DNA of 64,000 bases from Nitrospirales bacterium. Its GTDB lineage: Bacteria; Nitrospirota; Nitrospiria; Nitrospirales; UBA8639. The number at the start of each line of letters is the position of its first letter. Positions within the stretch are counted from its first letter, which is position 1. Below are positions 36,813 to 47,754 of this stretch, one piece after another. Location of the stretch: positions 1 to 64,000 of the forward strand of contig JALDRK010000007.1 in the NCBI GenBank assembly GCA_031315915.1, in the 5' to 3' direction. The notes beneath the pieces were generated by a model, which worked only from the letters and a program-made list of their open reading frames with translations, was not told where the DNA came from and made no database searches. Made by a program: the position numbers and the translations under genes.

Positions 36813-39800
36813 TTAAGATGACTGGCCCTTATGAAAGGTCTCAAAAATTAACTGGGGTTGTGGTAGGAGTTCCCATTGGAGAACGATTAAAGAATCCCTG
36901 ACATAAAATGGATGGCGGATACCGTTCAGGACGCAGGTAATGCCCGGGGTGCTGGCCAGGGCCCATAAGGCCTTTCGGGAAAAAGGTTCTTCCCGTTTGG
37001 ATTCGGGTAAAAAAGGATCAAGCAGCAATCGGAGAGCGGAAATTTTTTTGGCGCTTTTTTGTGCGGCTTCCATCCGCATTACCTTCAGCAAGCTCAATAA
37101 TTCAGGAACATACCGGTTCTTCCAGGATTCCCATACGAACTCCTCATCTGTTTTCCCGCCGTAGTGTCGGGTGAGAGTCTGAAAGACTTGGTTCAGGTGA
37201 GGGGCAATCATTTGCTTTTCGATTTGATCCCAATGTTCTAGATTCTGAATGGATTCCCGTACCCGTTCAAGCTCTGTGGCCCAGTTAAACAATTCCGAAG
37301 GAGATTTTCCCTGTTCGGCTTTCGGAATGTTGGGAGCCAGGACCCGTTGGAAGTCCTGTTCGAGGGCCGCCACTTTCGGCAATTGCGCCTCAAAATTGGT
37401 ATTGGGCGTTTCCGCCTGCGGATCAGCCAATCGTACGATACCTCCACCCTTATCGGGAATGGCATTCAATGGACGATTGACCAGCACGGCAATATCAGCG
37501 GCTTGTGCAAATTCCAGAACGGTTTGAGCGCTATCTTTTCCGGTGTTGGGTGTGAACAGGGCTTCGGATTCAAGTAAGTTCATCGGGAGCTGAAGTACGC
37601 GGAAGTGGTCCTTTGGCATCCCGGTCTCTTGAGCGGCGGATTGAGCCGCCTCCACCATGCGTGAAAGGGAAGTGCCTTCCAGATTGTCGGGTTTGGCGGT
37701 GCAGGTGTTGGAGGATACACCATAATTACGCAACCGTCCTGCGGTGATCTGTGACTCCAAATACACAAAAGCCTGTTGCAGGCGCCGGTAAAACTCGCGT
37801 CGAAGTTCTTCAAGTGTTTGCGGGGCTATGGCCAGTTGGCGGTTTTTAGCGTCCGATAAAAAATACTCTGGGTTATGAAGGAGGCAGACATCAAGAGTCT
37901 GTAACCCGAGTCTGTCCAGTGATAGGGTCAACTGTTCTTCTAGAAAATCAGGATGGAGGCAATGCCAGATGTCGTCTCCATATTTCACCATTTCAGGAAA
38001 GGGCCGTCCCGCTTGTTCGCGTGCTTCGGCCCGCTTGAGATTCTGGCCTTGGACATATCCTATTTTGGACACCACTATGATTTCTTCCCGTGCAATCATG
38101 CCCTGGCGAATACACTCCTTGAGCACGGACCCGAGGAGACGTTCGCTTCCTCCGTCTGCATAATTGGTTGACGTATCAATCAGGTTGCATCCTTCCTTAA
38201 GAGCCGTGCTGAGTGCCTGTCGATGGTCTTCGACTCCGTTGTCAATCCGATACCCACCAAAACCAATCCTGGATGTGGTGAGACCTGTAGAACCCAGGAA
38301 GGTATATCCGTTCGACGAGGGGCCAGAGGGTGCTCCATTTCCCAGGATTTTCGCCACGTACTGTGCTGTTCCTTGTGGAGTGGCATGGCCCGGAAGTCCT
38401 TGGGTGGTCAAAGCCAGGATTTTCGCTGAAGCTGAGGCTGTGCCTGACGGTGGTGGATCTGCCAGTGCAGATGCCACTTCGTCAGGATTGGTGAGCGGAG
38501 CCTGACAAGCGAAATTTTTACAGATAAAGAGAGCGGGTTTTCCGTTGATCAGAGTTTTGTCCTTCACCAGAGGATGTGTGGTTTCTGCCTCCTCACCCTG
38601 TCGATAAGCCAGAACCCGGTAGGGAACGAATGTCTTATGCACGGTCTTACTGATACGGTCGTAAGACTGGGTGCCTGGCTGCCCAACCAGAGCTAATTCC
38701 ATGGGTCCCCTCAGGAGAAAATCAGCAACCATCAAACTTTTCGCGAACCCTCTTGGTGCCTGTTGAATGTGTTGTCCGAATGCCCGCACCGATTTGGCGG
38801 CGGATGTTTTGAAATCGTCCCGATCAATATGAAAGCCTAAGCGCGACAAGGCCATGGCGGCGACCGCATTGCCGCTGGGTGTGGCACCATCTGCACCTTC
38901 TTTGGCCCGGATAATCAGTGGTTCATGATCGTTGGCCGTAGTGAAAAACCCACCATGGGCTTGGTCTTCAAAATCTTCAAGAAGGCGTTCGGCAAATCCA
39001 ATCGCTTGGTAAAGGTAGCGTTCGTGTCCTGTGGCTTCGTAAACATCAATAAGGGCATCGGTGGCATAGGCATAGTCTTCAAGGCAGGCATTTAAATGTG
39101 CCTTACCGTTTCGATATGTACGCCACAGACGATTGTCCGGACGAGACAATGTGGTGAGGAGAAAGTCGGCTGCTCGTAGAGCACCATCCAGATAGGGTTG
39201 GTGCTGAAATACGCGACCGGCTTCGGCCATGGTGCCGATCATCATGCCATTCCATGCCGTGATAATCTTGTCATCCAACCCTGGCGGAATTCGCTTGAGC
39301 CTGGCCTGGTAGACCAGGGGTTTGATGCGATCAAGGGTATATTGCAATTCTTCAGGCGAACATCCCATGTCAGCGGCGACGGTCTTGAGAGATTTCGGTG
39401 TATGGAGGATATTGTGGTGTTCCCAGTTTCCTTCTTCCGTGATGTCGTAATAGGCGCAAAATCGTTCGGCGTCCTCGGTGTTTTCAAGAATGTCCCGAAT
39501 GTCTTGTGGAGTCCACACGAAAAATTTCCCTTCGACGCCCTCGCTGTCGGCGTCCGTGGCGGAATAAAATCCGCCTTCAGAGCTGGTCATTTCTCTGAGG
39601 ATATAATCAAGGGTTTCCCTGGCCACTCGCTGATAACGAGGGTTTTGGGTGACCTGATAGGCTTCCACATAGGTCCGGGTCAGGAGAGCGTTGTCGTACA
39701 GCATCTTCTCGAAATGCGGGACAAGCCATTGGTCGTCGGTAGAGTAGCGGGCGAAGCCGCCACCGATGTGGTCATACATCCCTCCATCGGCCATACCGTC

Positions 39801-40526
39801 CAGAGTTTTGGTGACCATGTCGAGAATTTTTGGGTGGTGCGTCCAGCAATATTGCCGTAATAGAAATGAGAGCCCGGTCGCTGGAGGAAATTTCGGTGCA
39901 CGACCAAATCCCCCGTATCGAGCGTCAAAATCCCTCGCAAATTGTTGCATGCCGGATTCAATTTCCATTTCCCCCACTGCGAGGGGGGAACCCTGATGGA
40001 GGGCTGTGCGCAAACGGGATGTGAATCGGCTGGCTTGGCCGATGATTTTTTCCTGGTCCTGTTTCCAGGCCTCTCCAATGTTTTTGAGAATAGACCCGAA
40101 GCCGGGTCGGCCCCATTTATCGGTAGGTGGAAAATATGTGCCGGCAAAAATCGGTTCCTGATCTGGCGTGAGAAACACTGTCATCGGCCATCCACCATGC
40201 CCCTGGTTCATGGCGGTGGTGGCCTGCATATAGATCTCGTCCAGATCGGGTCGTTCTTCGCGATCGACTTTAATATTGATGAAATATTGGTTCATGAGTT
40301 CGGCAATCAGGTCGTTTTCAAACGACTCACGTTCCATGACGTGGCACCAATGACAAGCCGAATACCCGACCGAAAGCAGAATGGGCTTGTTGTCTTGTTT
40401 TGCCCGTTGTAAGGCTTCGTCACCCCAAGGATACCAATCCACGGGATTGTGCGCGTGCTGCAGCAGGTACGGGCTGGTTTCGTGAACCAGCCGATTGGAA
40501 GGACGGTGTGGTGTGGTGGCAGCCAT
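36813..40526 (-). CDS. Thioredoxin-fold DUF255/glycosidase-like protein fused to an aldo/keto reductase
   Basis: The 1237-residue protein joins two known families in one uninterrupted frame. Residues about 1-700 match the YyaL/SSP411 family: an N-terminal thioredoxin-like DUF255 domain with SACHWCHVM and [12 protein letters not shown], then an (alpha/alpha)6 barrel like N-acylglucosamine epimerases. Residues about 735-1237 are an aldo/keto reductase with [13 protein letters not shown] (catalytic Asp and Tyr), VSKIGYV (Lys) and LLHNPE (His). The last 200 residues are helical. Substrates of both parts are unknown. ATG 40526 is preferred over TTG 40541. It starts 41 bases upstream of the minus-strand cytochrome, downstream of it in the same direction. 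Confidence 0.88.
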   Translation of the reverse strand: MAATTPHRPSNRLVHETSPYLLQHAHNPVDWYPWGDEALQRAKQDNKPILLSVGYSACHWCHVMERESFENDLIAELMNQYFINIKVDREERPDLDEIYMQATTAMNQGHGGWPMTVFLTPDQEPIFAGTYFPPTDKWGRPGFGSILKNIGEAWKQDQEKIIGQASRFTSRLRTALHQGSPLAVGEMEIESGMQQFARDFDARYGGFGRAPKFPPATGLSFLLRQYCWTHHPKILDMVTKTLDGMADGGMYDHIGGGFARYSTDDQWLVPHFEKMLYDNALLTRTYVEAYQVTQNPRYQRVARETLDYILREMTSSEGGFYSATDADSEGVEGKFFVWTPQDIRDILENTEDAERFCAYYDITEEGNWEHHNILHTPKSLKTVAADMGCSPEELQYTLDRIKPLVYQARLKRIPPGLDDKIITAWNGMMIGTMAEAGRVFQHQPYLDGALRAADFLLTTLSRPDNRLWRTYRNGKAHLNACLEDYAYATDALIDVYEATGHERYLYQAIGFAERLLEDFEDQAHGGFFTTANDHEPLIIRAKEGADGATPSGNAVAAMALSRLGFHIDRDDFKTSAAKSVRAFGQHIQQAPRGFAKSLMVADFLLRGPMELALVGQPGTQSYDRISKTVHKTFVPYRVLAYRQGEEAETTHPLVKDKTLINGKPALFICKNFACQAPLTNPDEVASALADPPPSGTASASAKILALTTQGLPGHATPQGTAQYVAKILGNGAPSGPSSNGYTFLGSTGLTTSRIGFGGYRIDNGVEDHRQALSTALKEGCNLIDTSTNYADGGSERLLGSVLKECIRQGMIAREEIIVVSKIGYVQGQNLKRAEAREQAGRPFPEMVKYGDDIWHCLHPDFLEEQLTLSLDRLGLQTLDVCLLHNPEYFLSDAKNRQLAIAPQTLEELRREFYRRLQQAFVYLESQITAGRLRNYGVSSNTCTAKPDNLEGTSLSRMVEAAQSAAQETGMPKDHFRVLQLPMNLLESEALFTPNTGKDSAQTVLEFAQAADIAVLVNRPLNAIPDKGGGIVRLADPQAETPNTNFEAQLPKVAALEQDFQRVLAPNIPKAEQGKSPSELFNWATELERVRESIQNLEHWDQIEKQMIAPHLNQVFQTLTRHYGGKTDEEFVWESWKNRYVPELLSLLKVMRMEAAQKSAKKISALRLLLDPFLPESKREEPFSRKALWALASTPGITCVLNGIRHPFYVRDSLIVLQWELLPQPQLIFETFHKGQSS

Positions 40527-40566
40527 GAATGGATTTCTCAAAAAACGCGTGAGAGGCTTCTTAAAG

Positions 40567-41073
40567 TTATTTCTTTACTTCCCCTAGGCTTCGTTCATAC
40601 AACAGGACTTTCCATCCGTCTTCCTCGGAAATAAAGCCATTGGGTTTGACGACCGGAAGCATGCCGGTTCCTGGCACCCGACCGGATTGTCCCATGCTTC
40701 CATTTTTTAATACCCACATCATTTCGCCGGGAGTGCGGTAGTCATTAAATTTGGGATTGGTGAAATCGCGTGGTTGGATGGGAAGGTTTTTGGCAGCGGC
40801 CCCATCCCCTTTGCCTTCCGCTCCGTGGCAACTAATACAGCCTCCTCGTCCTAAGAAAATTTGTTTGCCTTCTTCCAGAATTTCCGGCGTAGGCTCAATG
40901 GGGACTTTGAGAGCTTTCGCCTGTGCCAAATGCGCAGCCGGCACCCTCGGAATTTTAATGTTGAACTCGCCTCCCGCGCTTCCATACCCGGTCGGGTTAG
41001 CTGCCCAGGCTAATGGAGCGGAGAGTAAGATGCTTATCAAAATTGTTCCTGATAACGACACGCAACGATTCAT
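40567..41073 (-). CDS. Periplasmic monoheme cytochrome c
   Basis: ATG 41073 has AAGGGGG 7-13 bases upstream. The 168-residue product has a signal peptide (cleaved after APLAWA, about residue 24) and a class I cytochrome domain with CISCH at 79-83. The downstream GTGMLPVV supplies a probable axial Met, and the C-terminal [10 protein letters not shown] helix completes the fold. It is a soluble electron carrier or the heme partner of an oxidoreductase. It is the first gene of a minus-strand pair with the DUF255/reductase fusion, so the two may work together; this is inference. Confidence 0.9.
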   Translation of the reverse strand: MNRCVSLSGTILISILLSAPLAWAANPTGYGSAGGEFNIKIPRVPAAHLAQAKALKVPIEPTPEILEEGKQIFLGRGGCISCHGAEGKGDGAAAKNLPIQPRDFTNPKFNDYRTPGEMMWVLKNGSMGQSGRVPGTGMLPVVKPNGFISEEDGWKVLLYERSLGEVKK

Positions 41074-41269
41074 CTGATGCCCCCTTAATACCATAGTTCT
41101 GTTGATGAGCAATAGCGATCCCCGACCCTATGGAGTAGAGATCCATTGGCCAATCTGTCTGATGGATGTAACCCGAATCACGATAGGGAGGATAGCAAGC
41201 TGGTCCGGCATGGGCAATGTGGAAGGAGAGCCCTAGGGGAAGCTGAATATGTGTGAAGAGAGGATTTGT

Positions 41270-41950
41270 ATGGCAGGACTAGAACTGCCCTTACAACGCT
41301 CCCTGATTTTCTCTATACTGGCAGTTGGTATGGCTCTGAATTCCCATAATAGGAAAAAATTTGTTTCAGGCATGAACCGGCGTGTGGCTGAACTGCGTCT
41401 TCAGACGGAAACCAGTTTAGATTTTGCTCTTGAAACCATGTTCCAGGAACGGGTGGATGCCTATCTGCATGTGGAGCAAGGGCTGTTGGAAATTGATCGC
41501 ATGTTATGTCTGGTGGAAGGTGAAATTGAAGAGATTACCGAATTATCAACAGCGCAACGATTAGAATCGCGTCTGGAGTTCATTGAAGATCGATTTGATG
41601 AGTTTGACAGTGAAATTCGACAGCGCCCCCGCCGTCGCCGTCGGAAGATCAACCTATTCAATTTTTTTAAGGCGGCGAGCGGGGGGGCCGGTATGGGTGG
41701 GGAACCCTCCTCGGCCAAGGGAGAAATTCAGTCCTCCACTCAGGCCTTCGAGGTCTTAGGGGTGGAATTTGGGAGTTCCCTGCCTTATGTGACCCGGGCA
41801 TTTCGGGAGCGAGCGAAAAAGCTCCATCCCGACATCCGGCAGGGAGACCGCAGTGCAGAACCGGAATTACGTCGGATTATCGAAGCCTATCAGTATTTAA
41901 AAACGGAATATTATAATGGTCCACAGGAATCGTTCCGCCCACCCTTTTAA
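41270..41950 (+). CDS. Protein with C-terminal J-domain
   Basis: ATG 41270 has GAGAGGA five bases away; ATG 41249 is an alternative. The 226-residue product has a short hydrophobic N-terminal segment (about 5-22), a long acidic coiled coil (about 40-120), a basic RQRPRRRRRK patch, then a J-domain-like end (about 165-220). There the HPD tripeptide (AKKLHPDIRQGD) would stimulate a DnaK ATPase. J-domains are usually N-terminal, so the order is unusual. It is probably a membrane-tethered or membrane-proximal co-chaperone. Confidence 0.75.
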   Translation: MAGLELPLQRSLIFSILAVGMALNSHNRKKFVSGMNRRVAELRLQTETSLDFALETMFQERVDAYLHVEQGLLEIDRMLCLVEGEIEEITELSTAQRLESRLEFIEDRFDEFDSEIRQRPRRRRRKINLFNFFKAASGGAGMGGEPSSAKGEIQSSTQAFEVLGVEFGSSLPYVTRAFRERAKKLHPDIRQGDRSAEPELRRIIEAYQYLKTEYYNGPQESFRPPF

Positions 41951-41984
41951 TCACTTTCTATAAGGATCCTGCAGAGTTCTCCCG

Positions 41985-42338
41985 TTACTTGAGCAACGGG
42001 GTGATTGTTTCAGGGGGACGGGCCAGGATGACGGTTTCCCCTTTCTGAACCAAAGGGCGTTGAATCAGGTCCGGCTGCTTGATCATGATATCCAGCAGTT
42101 CGTCGTCGGTAAACTGTGATTGCTGCAAATTGAGAGATTTGTAAATGTCTTCCTTTTTGCGAATCACGTCTGATGCATTCAGCCCGGCCTTTTTGAGCAG
42201 TCCTTTCAGCTTCGATTTGGAGAAGGGTTTTTCATAATAGTTGATAGCCGTAAACGGTTGCCCGCTGGCCTCAAGCAGCTTGATGACATTTCGGCAGGTA
42301 GAACAGGTTGGTTTCTGATAAACAATGATTTCATCCAT
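41985..42338 (-). CDS. ArsC/Spx-family protein
   Basis: The 117-residue protein starts at ATG 42338, preceded by GGAGT. It has IIVYQKPTCSTCRNVIKLLE, with a CxxC (Cys12 and Cys15) at the glutaredoxin-like active site, and the ArsC signature LIQRPLVQKG toward the end. Arsenate reductases reduce As(V) via the first Cys, while Spx/YffB relatives have redox or RNA-polymerase roles. The CxxC resembles Spx, but the length and RP motif are also typical of ArsC-like reductases. No ars operon is adjacent. Confidence 0.85.
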   Translation of the reverse strand: MDEIIVYQKPTCSTCRNVIKLLEASGQPFTAINYYEKPFSKSKLKGLLKKAGLNASDVIRKKEDIYKSLNLQQSQFTDDELLDIMIKQPDLIQRPLVQKGETVILARPPETITPLLK

Positions 42339-42484
42339 AAGACGGGACTCCTTCGTCAATGTTGTCAGGCTTGTGTGCACCTTGACCTGCTTTTTGAGGC
42401 CATGCTACAAGCTGAGCCTGTCTTGATACTTATAATGTGGAATCCTCTTGGGAGCAAGAGGCAAGTGAGGAGTTCGGTATCCCA

Positions 42485-42847
42485 ATGACGGAAGCGACCC
42501 CTGATGTTCAGTTTTTTTGTGCCAGCGAGACGGCTCGCACGCTAAAGGACCTTCGGGTCAAGCAAAAAGGTCAACCGGTCTATGTGATGGGACATGAAGA
42601 TGCTTATAAGGGGAAAGAAGCTGTTTTTGAGCATTTTAATGTACGCTTGGCTGTCGTGAAATTTCCTGAGGGAAAAACATTAGGGTTTGACCCCTCGGAA
42701 CTCTTGTTGCCGTGTGAAATTGATCAGGAAGGAATACCGTTTTTTGAAATTCGGTATTGCGAATTGTGCGATCAACTCTTTCCATTAACCTTAGAGGAAT
42801 TTCACGCTCCCGTCGAACGGACGCAATGTCCCGAATGCGCCCCCTAA
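42485..42847 (+). CDS. Hypothetical protein with zinc-ribbon tail
   Basis: ATG 42485 gives 120 residues; GTG 42437 would add 16. The protein is small and acidic, with alternating strands and helices (VYVMGHEDAYKGKEAVFEHF). It ends in two Cys pairs, CELCD and CPEC, which look like a zinc ribbon. I do not recognise the family. It is flanked by the divergent ArsC/Spx gene and the convergent nadK. A GAGGAG lies 12-17 bases before ATG 42485. Confidence 0.6.
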   Translation: MTEATPDVQFFCASETARTLKDLRVKQKGQPVYVMGHEDAYKGKEAVFEHFNVRLAVVKFPEGKTLGFDPSELLLPCEIDQEGIPFFEIRYCELCDQLFPLTLEEFHAPVERTQCPECAP

Positions 42848-42993
42848 GTCTTTGTCGGTCCGAACCTTTCTTCTTTCCTCATTTCTTACCTGGGGTTTTA
42901 TTCGTTAGCACGGTGAAATATCCGCATGCCTGGCTCTCTCTACATGCTTCTGCTCTTACTTCAGGTTGACTGCCTTTTCACCGGACCTCTTGG

Positions 42994-43857
42994 TTATCCG
43001 TCTCCCCATTTCAGCTTTGATCGGAGAACTTCAAAGTAATTTCGATCCGGGAAACGGATCAATTGTGTCCGGTGAGGTGAAGACCGGATTTTCACCATAT
43101 CTCCTTTGGACATCTCCGTCCCTATTTGTCCATCGATAGTGGCCATAGCCCCTTCCGGACTGGTGAGTTCAATGGTAACCGGAGCCTGGCTCGAAGCCAG
43201 AAAAGGTCGATGTGAAAGTGTGTGTGGACAAATGGGATTGATCAAAAGTACTTCCAACCGAGGATCCAAGATCGGACCTCCGGCCGATAGCGAATACGCT
43301 GTGGAACCGGTGGGGGTAGCTACCAGGAGGCCGTCACCACGCAAATTGGTCATGAAAGCTTGATCGACCCATACCTTGGTGGCAATCATTCGGGCCAGAT
43401 GGCCTTTACTGATGACCACGTCATTCAATGCGGAATAGGTTTCAATTATCTTTCCTTCCCGATGCAGCTCAACGTGCAGCATGAGTCTGGTGTCGAGCTG
43501 AAATTCGCCAGCCACGATTTTGGTGAGGGCTTTCGGCAGATCTTCAAACGTCGTCTCGGTCAAGAACCCTAATCCACCCATGTTCACTCCCAGAATGGGA
43601 AGGCTTCGTCGTTCGACCAATCGTGCTCCACTCAGCATAGTCCCGTCACCTCCAAGGACAATTAACAGATCGGCTTCGGCTTTGATGCGGAGTCGGGTCT
43701 GACTGGTATTATTGGGAGTTCCATTCGGGCTTTCGCTATCGACAATGGTGGCTTTTCCTTGTTCGTGGACCCATTGTTCTACTTGCTCAAGGATACGGGA
43801 AGTATCCGGCAAGAAGGGTTTGGTAATGATGCCGAAGGTTGAAAAGTTGGAGGACAT
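42994..43857 (-). CDS. nadK: NAD kinase
   Basis: The 287-residue enzyme phosphorylates NAD to NADP. The nucleotide motif GGDGT is at 69-73, followed by GVNMGGLGFLTE, the NAD-binding LNDVVISKG and TPTGSTAYSLSAGGPI, and the terminal region NPICPHTLSHRP. It is monocistronic and divergent from clpC; about 300 bases between them hold the clpC promoter. Confidence 0.95.
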   Translation of the reverse strand: MSSNFSTFGIITKPFLPDTSRILEQVEQWVHEQGKATIVDSESPNGTPNNTSQTRLRIKAEADLLIVLGGDGTMLSGARLVERRSLPILGVNMGGLGFLTETTFEDLPKALTKIVAGEFQLDTRLMLHVELHREGKIIETYSALNDVVISKGHLARMIATKVWVDQAFMTNLRGDGLLVATPTGSTAYSLSAGGPILDPRLEVLLINPICPHTLSHRPFLASSQAPVTIELTSPEGAMATIDGQIGTEMSKGDMVKIRSSPHRTQLIRFPDRNYFEVLRSKLKWGDG

Positions 43858-44042
43858 GTCCTTTGGAGGGTAGAGGAGTGTGGAAGGTTGATGGTAGTCT
43901 CTTCTTCCGGTGCTGGCAAGTGGAAAAGTGATAGGGGTCGCAGGAAAATTTTTCCTACTTGTGAGGAGTCCGAGAGTGGGGTATTCTTTTGTGCAATGAG
44001 CAACTCTCTGTATCGACCGCCTTTCCGTACCCTCCGTTTGGC

Positions 44043-44072
44043 TTGACAGTTTTGTAGGTTGAGGGCTAGACT
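44043..44072 (+). promoter_or_regulatory. Sigma70-type promoter of clpC
   Basis: TTGACA (44043-44048) and TAGACT (44067-44072) are 18 bases apart, about 90 bases before the clpC start. No CIRCE or CtsR-type repeat is visible nearby. Confidence 0.65.
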
Positions 44073-44161
44073 GAAATTGTCAATTTTCCTCGAAAATTTT
44101 CAGGGTTATGTCACATCAGGTATGAGAGAGTAGGAGTACGTAATCCTTTAGAGGAGGACCA

Positions 44162-46591
44162 ATGTTCGAACGATTCACGGACCGTGGCAGAAAAATTATC
44201 ATCCTGGCTCGGGAAGAGGCCGAACGGCATCAAAATGATTATTTAGGTACCGAACATCTCGTTCTGGCCATCCTTCGAGAATCGGATGGCATTGCCTTGA
44301 TGATTATCAAAAAGATGGGGCTTTCTCCGGAACAGATTCGTCTGGAAATCGAACGCAATCTTCCTGGAGGCGGGACAACCGTCACGTTTGGGGAGATTCC
44401 TTTCAGTCCACGGGTCAAAAAAGTTATTGAATATGGTGTGGAAGAAGCCCGTTTGCTGGGTCATAATCATATCGGGAGCGAACACCTTCTGCTTGGTCTG
44501 CTTCGAGAAGAAGAAGGTATTGGTGGAAAAGTGTTGAGGAGTCTCGGGGCCAACTTGCTGACCGCACGACAATTGACTGTGACGTTTCTGCGGAAGACCG
44601 GAACCCGGGAACGGGATAAAAAGAGTAGTACTCCAGCTCTTGATGAATTCGGCCGGGATCTGACTCAGCTTGCTCAAGAGGGGACATTGGACCCGGTTAT
44701 CGGACGGGCCGATGAAATAGAACGGGTGCTCCAGATTTTATCCAGGCGGACCAAGAACAACCCTGCCTTGATCGGTGAATCCGGTGTCGGGAAGACCGCC
44801 ATCGTGGAAGGCTTGGCTCAGAGAATTATTGGCATGGACGTTCCCGATAATCTCTTAAATCGACGGGTTATTGCTTTGGACTTAGGATCTTTGGTCGCAG
44901 GCACCAAATATCGCGGCCAATTTGAAGAGCGGCTCAAGGTGGTCATGAAGGAAATTGCTCAAGCGGGTAACATTATATTGTTTATTGACGAGTTGCACAC
45001 TCTAGTCGGCGCCGGAGCAGCCGAGGGTTCTATTGATGCCGCGAACATGCTGAAACCAGCTTTGTCGCGTGGTGAAATTCAATGTATTGGGGCTACCACA
45101 TTAGATGAATACCGGAAGCATATTGAAAAAGATGGCGCCCTGAAACGACGGTTTCAACCCATTTATGTTCAACCGCCTTCCGTCGATGAAACGATTAGTA
45201 TCATCCAAGGTCTGCGTGACCGGTACGAAGAACATCATGGGGTAGAGATTACCGATGAAGCCGTTGAAGAAGCTGTTCGCTTAACAGACCGGTATATTAC
45301 GGATCGGTTCCTCCCCGATAAGGCTATTGATATTATCGATGAAACCGGCTCGCGGGCCAAGTTACTGACCTACGCCCTCCCGCCAGAGTTGAAGTCCCTG
45401 GAGCAAGAATTAAAGCGGGTGGCTCGTGAAAAGGAAGTCGCCATTGGCCTCCAGAATTTTGAAGAGGCCGTGAAGTTCAGGGAGGAAGAAGAACGATTCC
45501 GGAAGTTGCTGGAGGATGCCAAAAAAGATTGGAAGAAAAAGCAGGAAAAAAATCGACCCGTTATTTCTGGGGAAGAGGTTGCCTTTGTGGTGTCAAAAAT
45601 TACCGGTATTCCCCTCTTCAAGCTTGAAGAAGAAGAATCGGAAAAACTGCTTCACATGGAAGACTTCCTCCATAAACGGATTGTCGGACAGGAAGAAGCG
45701 ATTTCCGCTATTTGCCGGTCAATTCGTCGCTCTCGGGCTGGATTGAAAGATGCCAGAAAACCCATTGGCTCATTCATTTTCCTCGGTCCGACCGGCGTGG
45801 GGAAAACGGAACTGGCGCGTGCCTTGGCCGAATTTCTCTTTAATACCGATGATGCGTTAATCCGGGTGGACATGTCGGAATATCAGGAAAAATTCACCAG
45901 TTCCCGGTTGTTTGGAGCTCCTCCCGGGTATGTCGGATATGAAGAGGGCGGCCAGTTGACTGAAAAGGTTCGTCGTCGTCCCTATTCTGTTGTGTTATTC
46001 GATGAAATTGAAAAAGCCCATCCCGACATCTTCAATGTGCTCCTTCAAGTGTTGGATGACGGGGTATTAACGGATAGTTTGGGCCGCAAAGTGGACTTCA
46101 AAAATACCATTCTTGTTATGACCTCCAATATTGGAACCAAGATGATTCAAAAGGGTGTCTCACTGGGCTTCCAATCTAACGTGGAGTCGGAACGATCAGA
46201 TCGGATACGCGGTGACGTGCTGGCGGAAATGCGCAAGCATTTTAGCCCCGAATTTTTAAATCGAATTGACGAGCTGGTTGTGTTCCACCAACTCGACAAA
46301 ACGCATCTGGTGACCATCGTAGATATTCTGATCGGGGAATTGAATGCCCGTCTGGTAGAACGTGGCGTGTACCTCGAAGTTTCGGAGGAAGTGAAGTTGT
46401 GGCTCATCGATGAAGGGTATGAACCGCAATACGGTGCTCGACCCCTCCGCAGAACCATCCAACGAAATCTGGGTGACCCCTTGTCCGAAGAATTGATTAA
46501 AGGGCGATTCAAAGATGCCAAGAAAATCAAAGTCGTCATGGAGGATAAGGCTCCAAAATTTATCGAGGATGAGGTTCTCGCAAGTGTGTGA
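44162..46591 (+). CDS. clpC: ATP-dependent Clp protease ATP-binding subunit ClpC
   Basis: The 809-residue Hsp100 unfoldase has two Clp-N repeats (about 1-145), a first AAA module with GESGVGKT, an M-domain with a UVR-like [20 protein letters not shown] motif (the ClpC hallmark), and a second AAA module with GPTGVGKT and [12 protein letters not shown]. It feeds substrates to ClpP, and the ClpP-docking loop region is around the second module. GAGGAGGA precedes the ATG. A strong terminator follows, so it is monocistronic. Confidence 0.95.
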   Translation: MFERFTDRGRKIIILAREEAERHQNDYLGTEHLVLAILRESDGIALMIIKKMGLSPEQIRLEIERNLPGGGTTVTFGEIPFSPRVKKVIEYGVEEARLLGHNHIGSEHLLLGLLREEEGIGGKVLRSLGANLLTARQLTVTFLRKTGTRERDKKSSTPALDEFGRDLTQLAQEGTLDPVIGRADEIERVLQILSRRTKNNPALIGESGVGKTAIVEGLAQRIIGMDVPDNLLNRRVIALDLGSLVAGTKYRGQFEERLKVVMKEIAQAGNIILFIDELHTLVGAGAAEGSIDAANMLKPALSRGEIQCIGATTLDEYRKHIEKDGALKRRFQPIYVQPPSVDETISIIQGLRDRYEEHHGVEITDEAVEEAVRLTDRYITDRFLPDKAIDIIDETGSRAKLLTYALPPELKSLEQELKRVAREKEVAIGLQNFEEAVKFREEEERFRKLLEDAKKDWKKKQEKNRPVISGEEVAFVVSKITGIPLFKLEEEESEKLLHMEDFLHKRIVGQEEAISAICRSIRRSRAGLKDARKPIGSFIFLGPTGVGKTELARALAEFLFNTDDALIRVDMSEYQEKFTSSRLFGAPPGYVGYEEGGQLTEKVRRRPYSVVLFDEIEKAHPDIFNVLLQVLDDGVLTDSLGRKVDFKNTILVMTSNIGTKMIQKGVSLGFQSNVESERSDRIRGDVLAEMRKHFSPEFLNRIDELVVFHQLDKTHLVTIVDILIGELNARLVERGVYLEVSEEVKLWLIDEGYEPQYGARPLRRTIQRNLGDPLSEELIKGRFKDAKKIKVVMEDKAPKFIEDEVLASV

Positions 46592-46619
46592 TTGGCGTCA
46601 ATGAGACGTCCAACCTATT

Positions 46620-46660
46620 CAAGACCCTCAGGGGATGTCCCTGAGGGTCTTGTTGTTTCT
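46620..46660 (+). terminator. Rho-independent terminator of clpC
   Basis: A 14-bp perfect stem (46620-46633 with 46639-46652), a 5-base loop and a T-rich tail follow the clpC stop by 29 bases. Confidence 0.92.
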
Positions 46661-46670
46661 TAGGCCCGCC

Positions 46671-47738
46671 ATGCAAACATTTCAGGGCGCAATTCTCGGA
46701 ATTGAAACCTCCTGCGACGAAACCGCTGTGGCGGTATTAGAGGGGAACGGAGGCATCCTTGCGAATGTGTTGGACTCCCAAATAGATGTGCATGTCTCGT
46801 ATGGCGGGGTGGTTCCAGAATTGGCTTCCCGGCGTCATATGGAACGCCTTGAACATTTAACTCAAGAAGCCTTGAAGCAGGCGCAAATACCGCTTTCGCA
46901 ATTGCAGGGTATTGCTGTGACGAATGGTCCCGGGTTGGTCGGGGCACTGATTGTAGGAGTGAATTTTGCCAAGGCCTTGGCCTATGCCAGCGGGGTTTCC
47001 CTGGTCACTGTCAACCATCTCGAAGGGCATTTGGCGTCTGCCTGGTTGGCGGATCCCGGATTTACTTTCCCGGCCCTTGTCCTGATTGCCTCAGGCGGGC
47101 ATACCCACTTAGCTTTGGTATCAGAACCTGGAACGTATCAGTTTATAGGATGGACCATTGATGATGCAGCCGGAGAAGCTTTCGACAAAGGGGCAAAAAT
47201 GTTGGGACTGCCCTACCCCGGTGGCCCGGCCATTGACCGGTTGGCGCAGAAGGGATCTGCCCGAGCCGTTTCGTTCCCTCGTCCGAATCTGCATAGTCAG
47301 GACTTACAATTCAGTTTCAGTGGATTGAAAACCTCTTTGTTATATTATTTGCGGGATGTCCAGAAGACTGGACACACAAAGGTTGGAGTCGAGGACCTTG
47401 CAGCCAGTTATCAGGAAGCCATTGTGGATGTGCTGTGTGAAAAATTGCTTCAAGGGGCGAGACAGTCTTTGGTGCGGTCAGTTGCAGTTGTCGGAGGAGT
47501 CGCAGCCAATTCCCGGTTGCGTGAAAAGTTAACCGAACGAGCTCGCACTCAGGGAATTTCGGTTGTGCTGCCTCCCCGATCATTATGTACGGACAATGCC
47601 GCAATGATCGCTGCAGCGGGCGTAGAAAAACTTCGACGGAAAGAGTTTGCTTCCTGGGATGTTGAAGTATTTTCCACGCTGCAATGGAAAACGTTGCTAA
47701 AAAAACGGGCTGATCACGCTGGGGTGGGAACCGTTTAA
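46671..47738 (+). CDS. tsaD: tRNA threonylcarbamoyladenosine (t6A37) synthase subunit TsaD
   Basis: The 355-residue ASKHA-fold protein transfers threonylcarbamoyl to A37 of ANN-decoding tRNAs. It begins ILGIETSCDETAVAVLE, has the metal-ligand stretch VVPELASRRHMERLEH, then VTNGPGLVGALIVGVNFAKALA and PYPGGPAIDRLAQKG. The ATG at 46671 follows the clpC terminator by a few bases, so transcription must start within or just after that hairpin, or read through it. Confidence 0.94.
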   Translation: MQTFQGAILGIETSCDETAVAVLEGNGGILANVLDSQIDVHVSYGGVVPELASRRHMERLEHLTQEALKQAQIPLSQLQGIAVTNGPGLVGALIVGVNFAKALAYASGVSLVTVNHLEGHLASAWLADPGFTFPALVLIASGGHTHLALVSEPGTYQFIGWTIDDAAGEAFDKGAKMLGLPYPGGPAIDRLAQKGSARAVSFPRPNLHSQDLQFSFSGLKTSLLYYLRDVQKTGHTKVGVEDLAASYQEAIVDVLCEKLLQGARQSLVRSVAVVGGVAANSRLREKLTERARTQGISVVLPPRSLCTDNAAMIAAAGVEKLRRKEFASWDVEVFSTLQWKTLLKKRADHAGVGTV

Positions 47739-47754
47739 AAAAAGGAGCGTAGAG

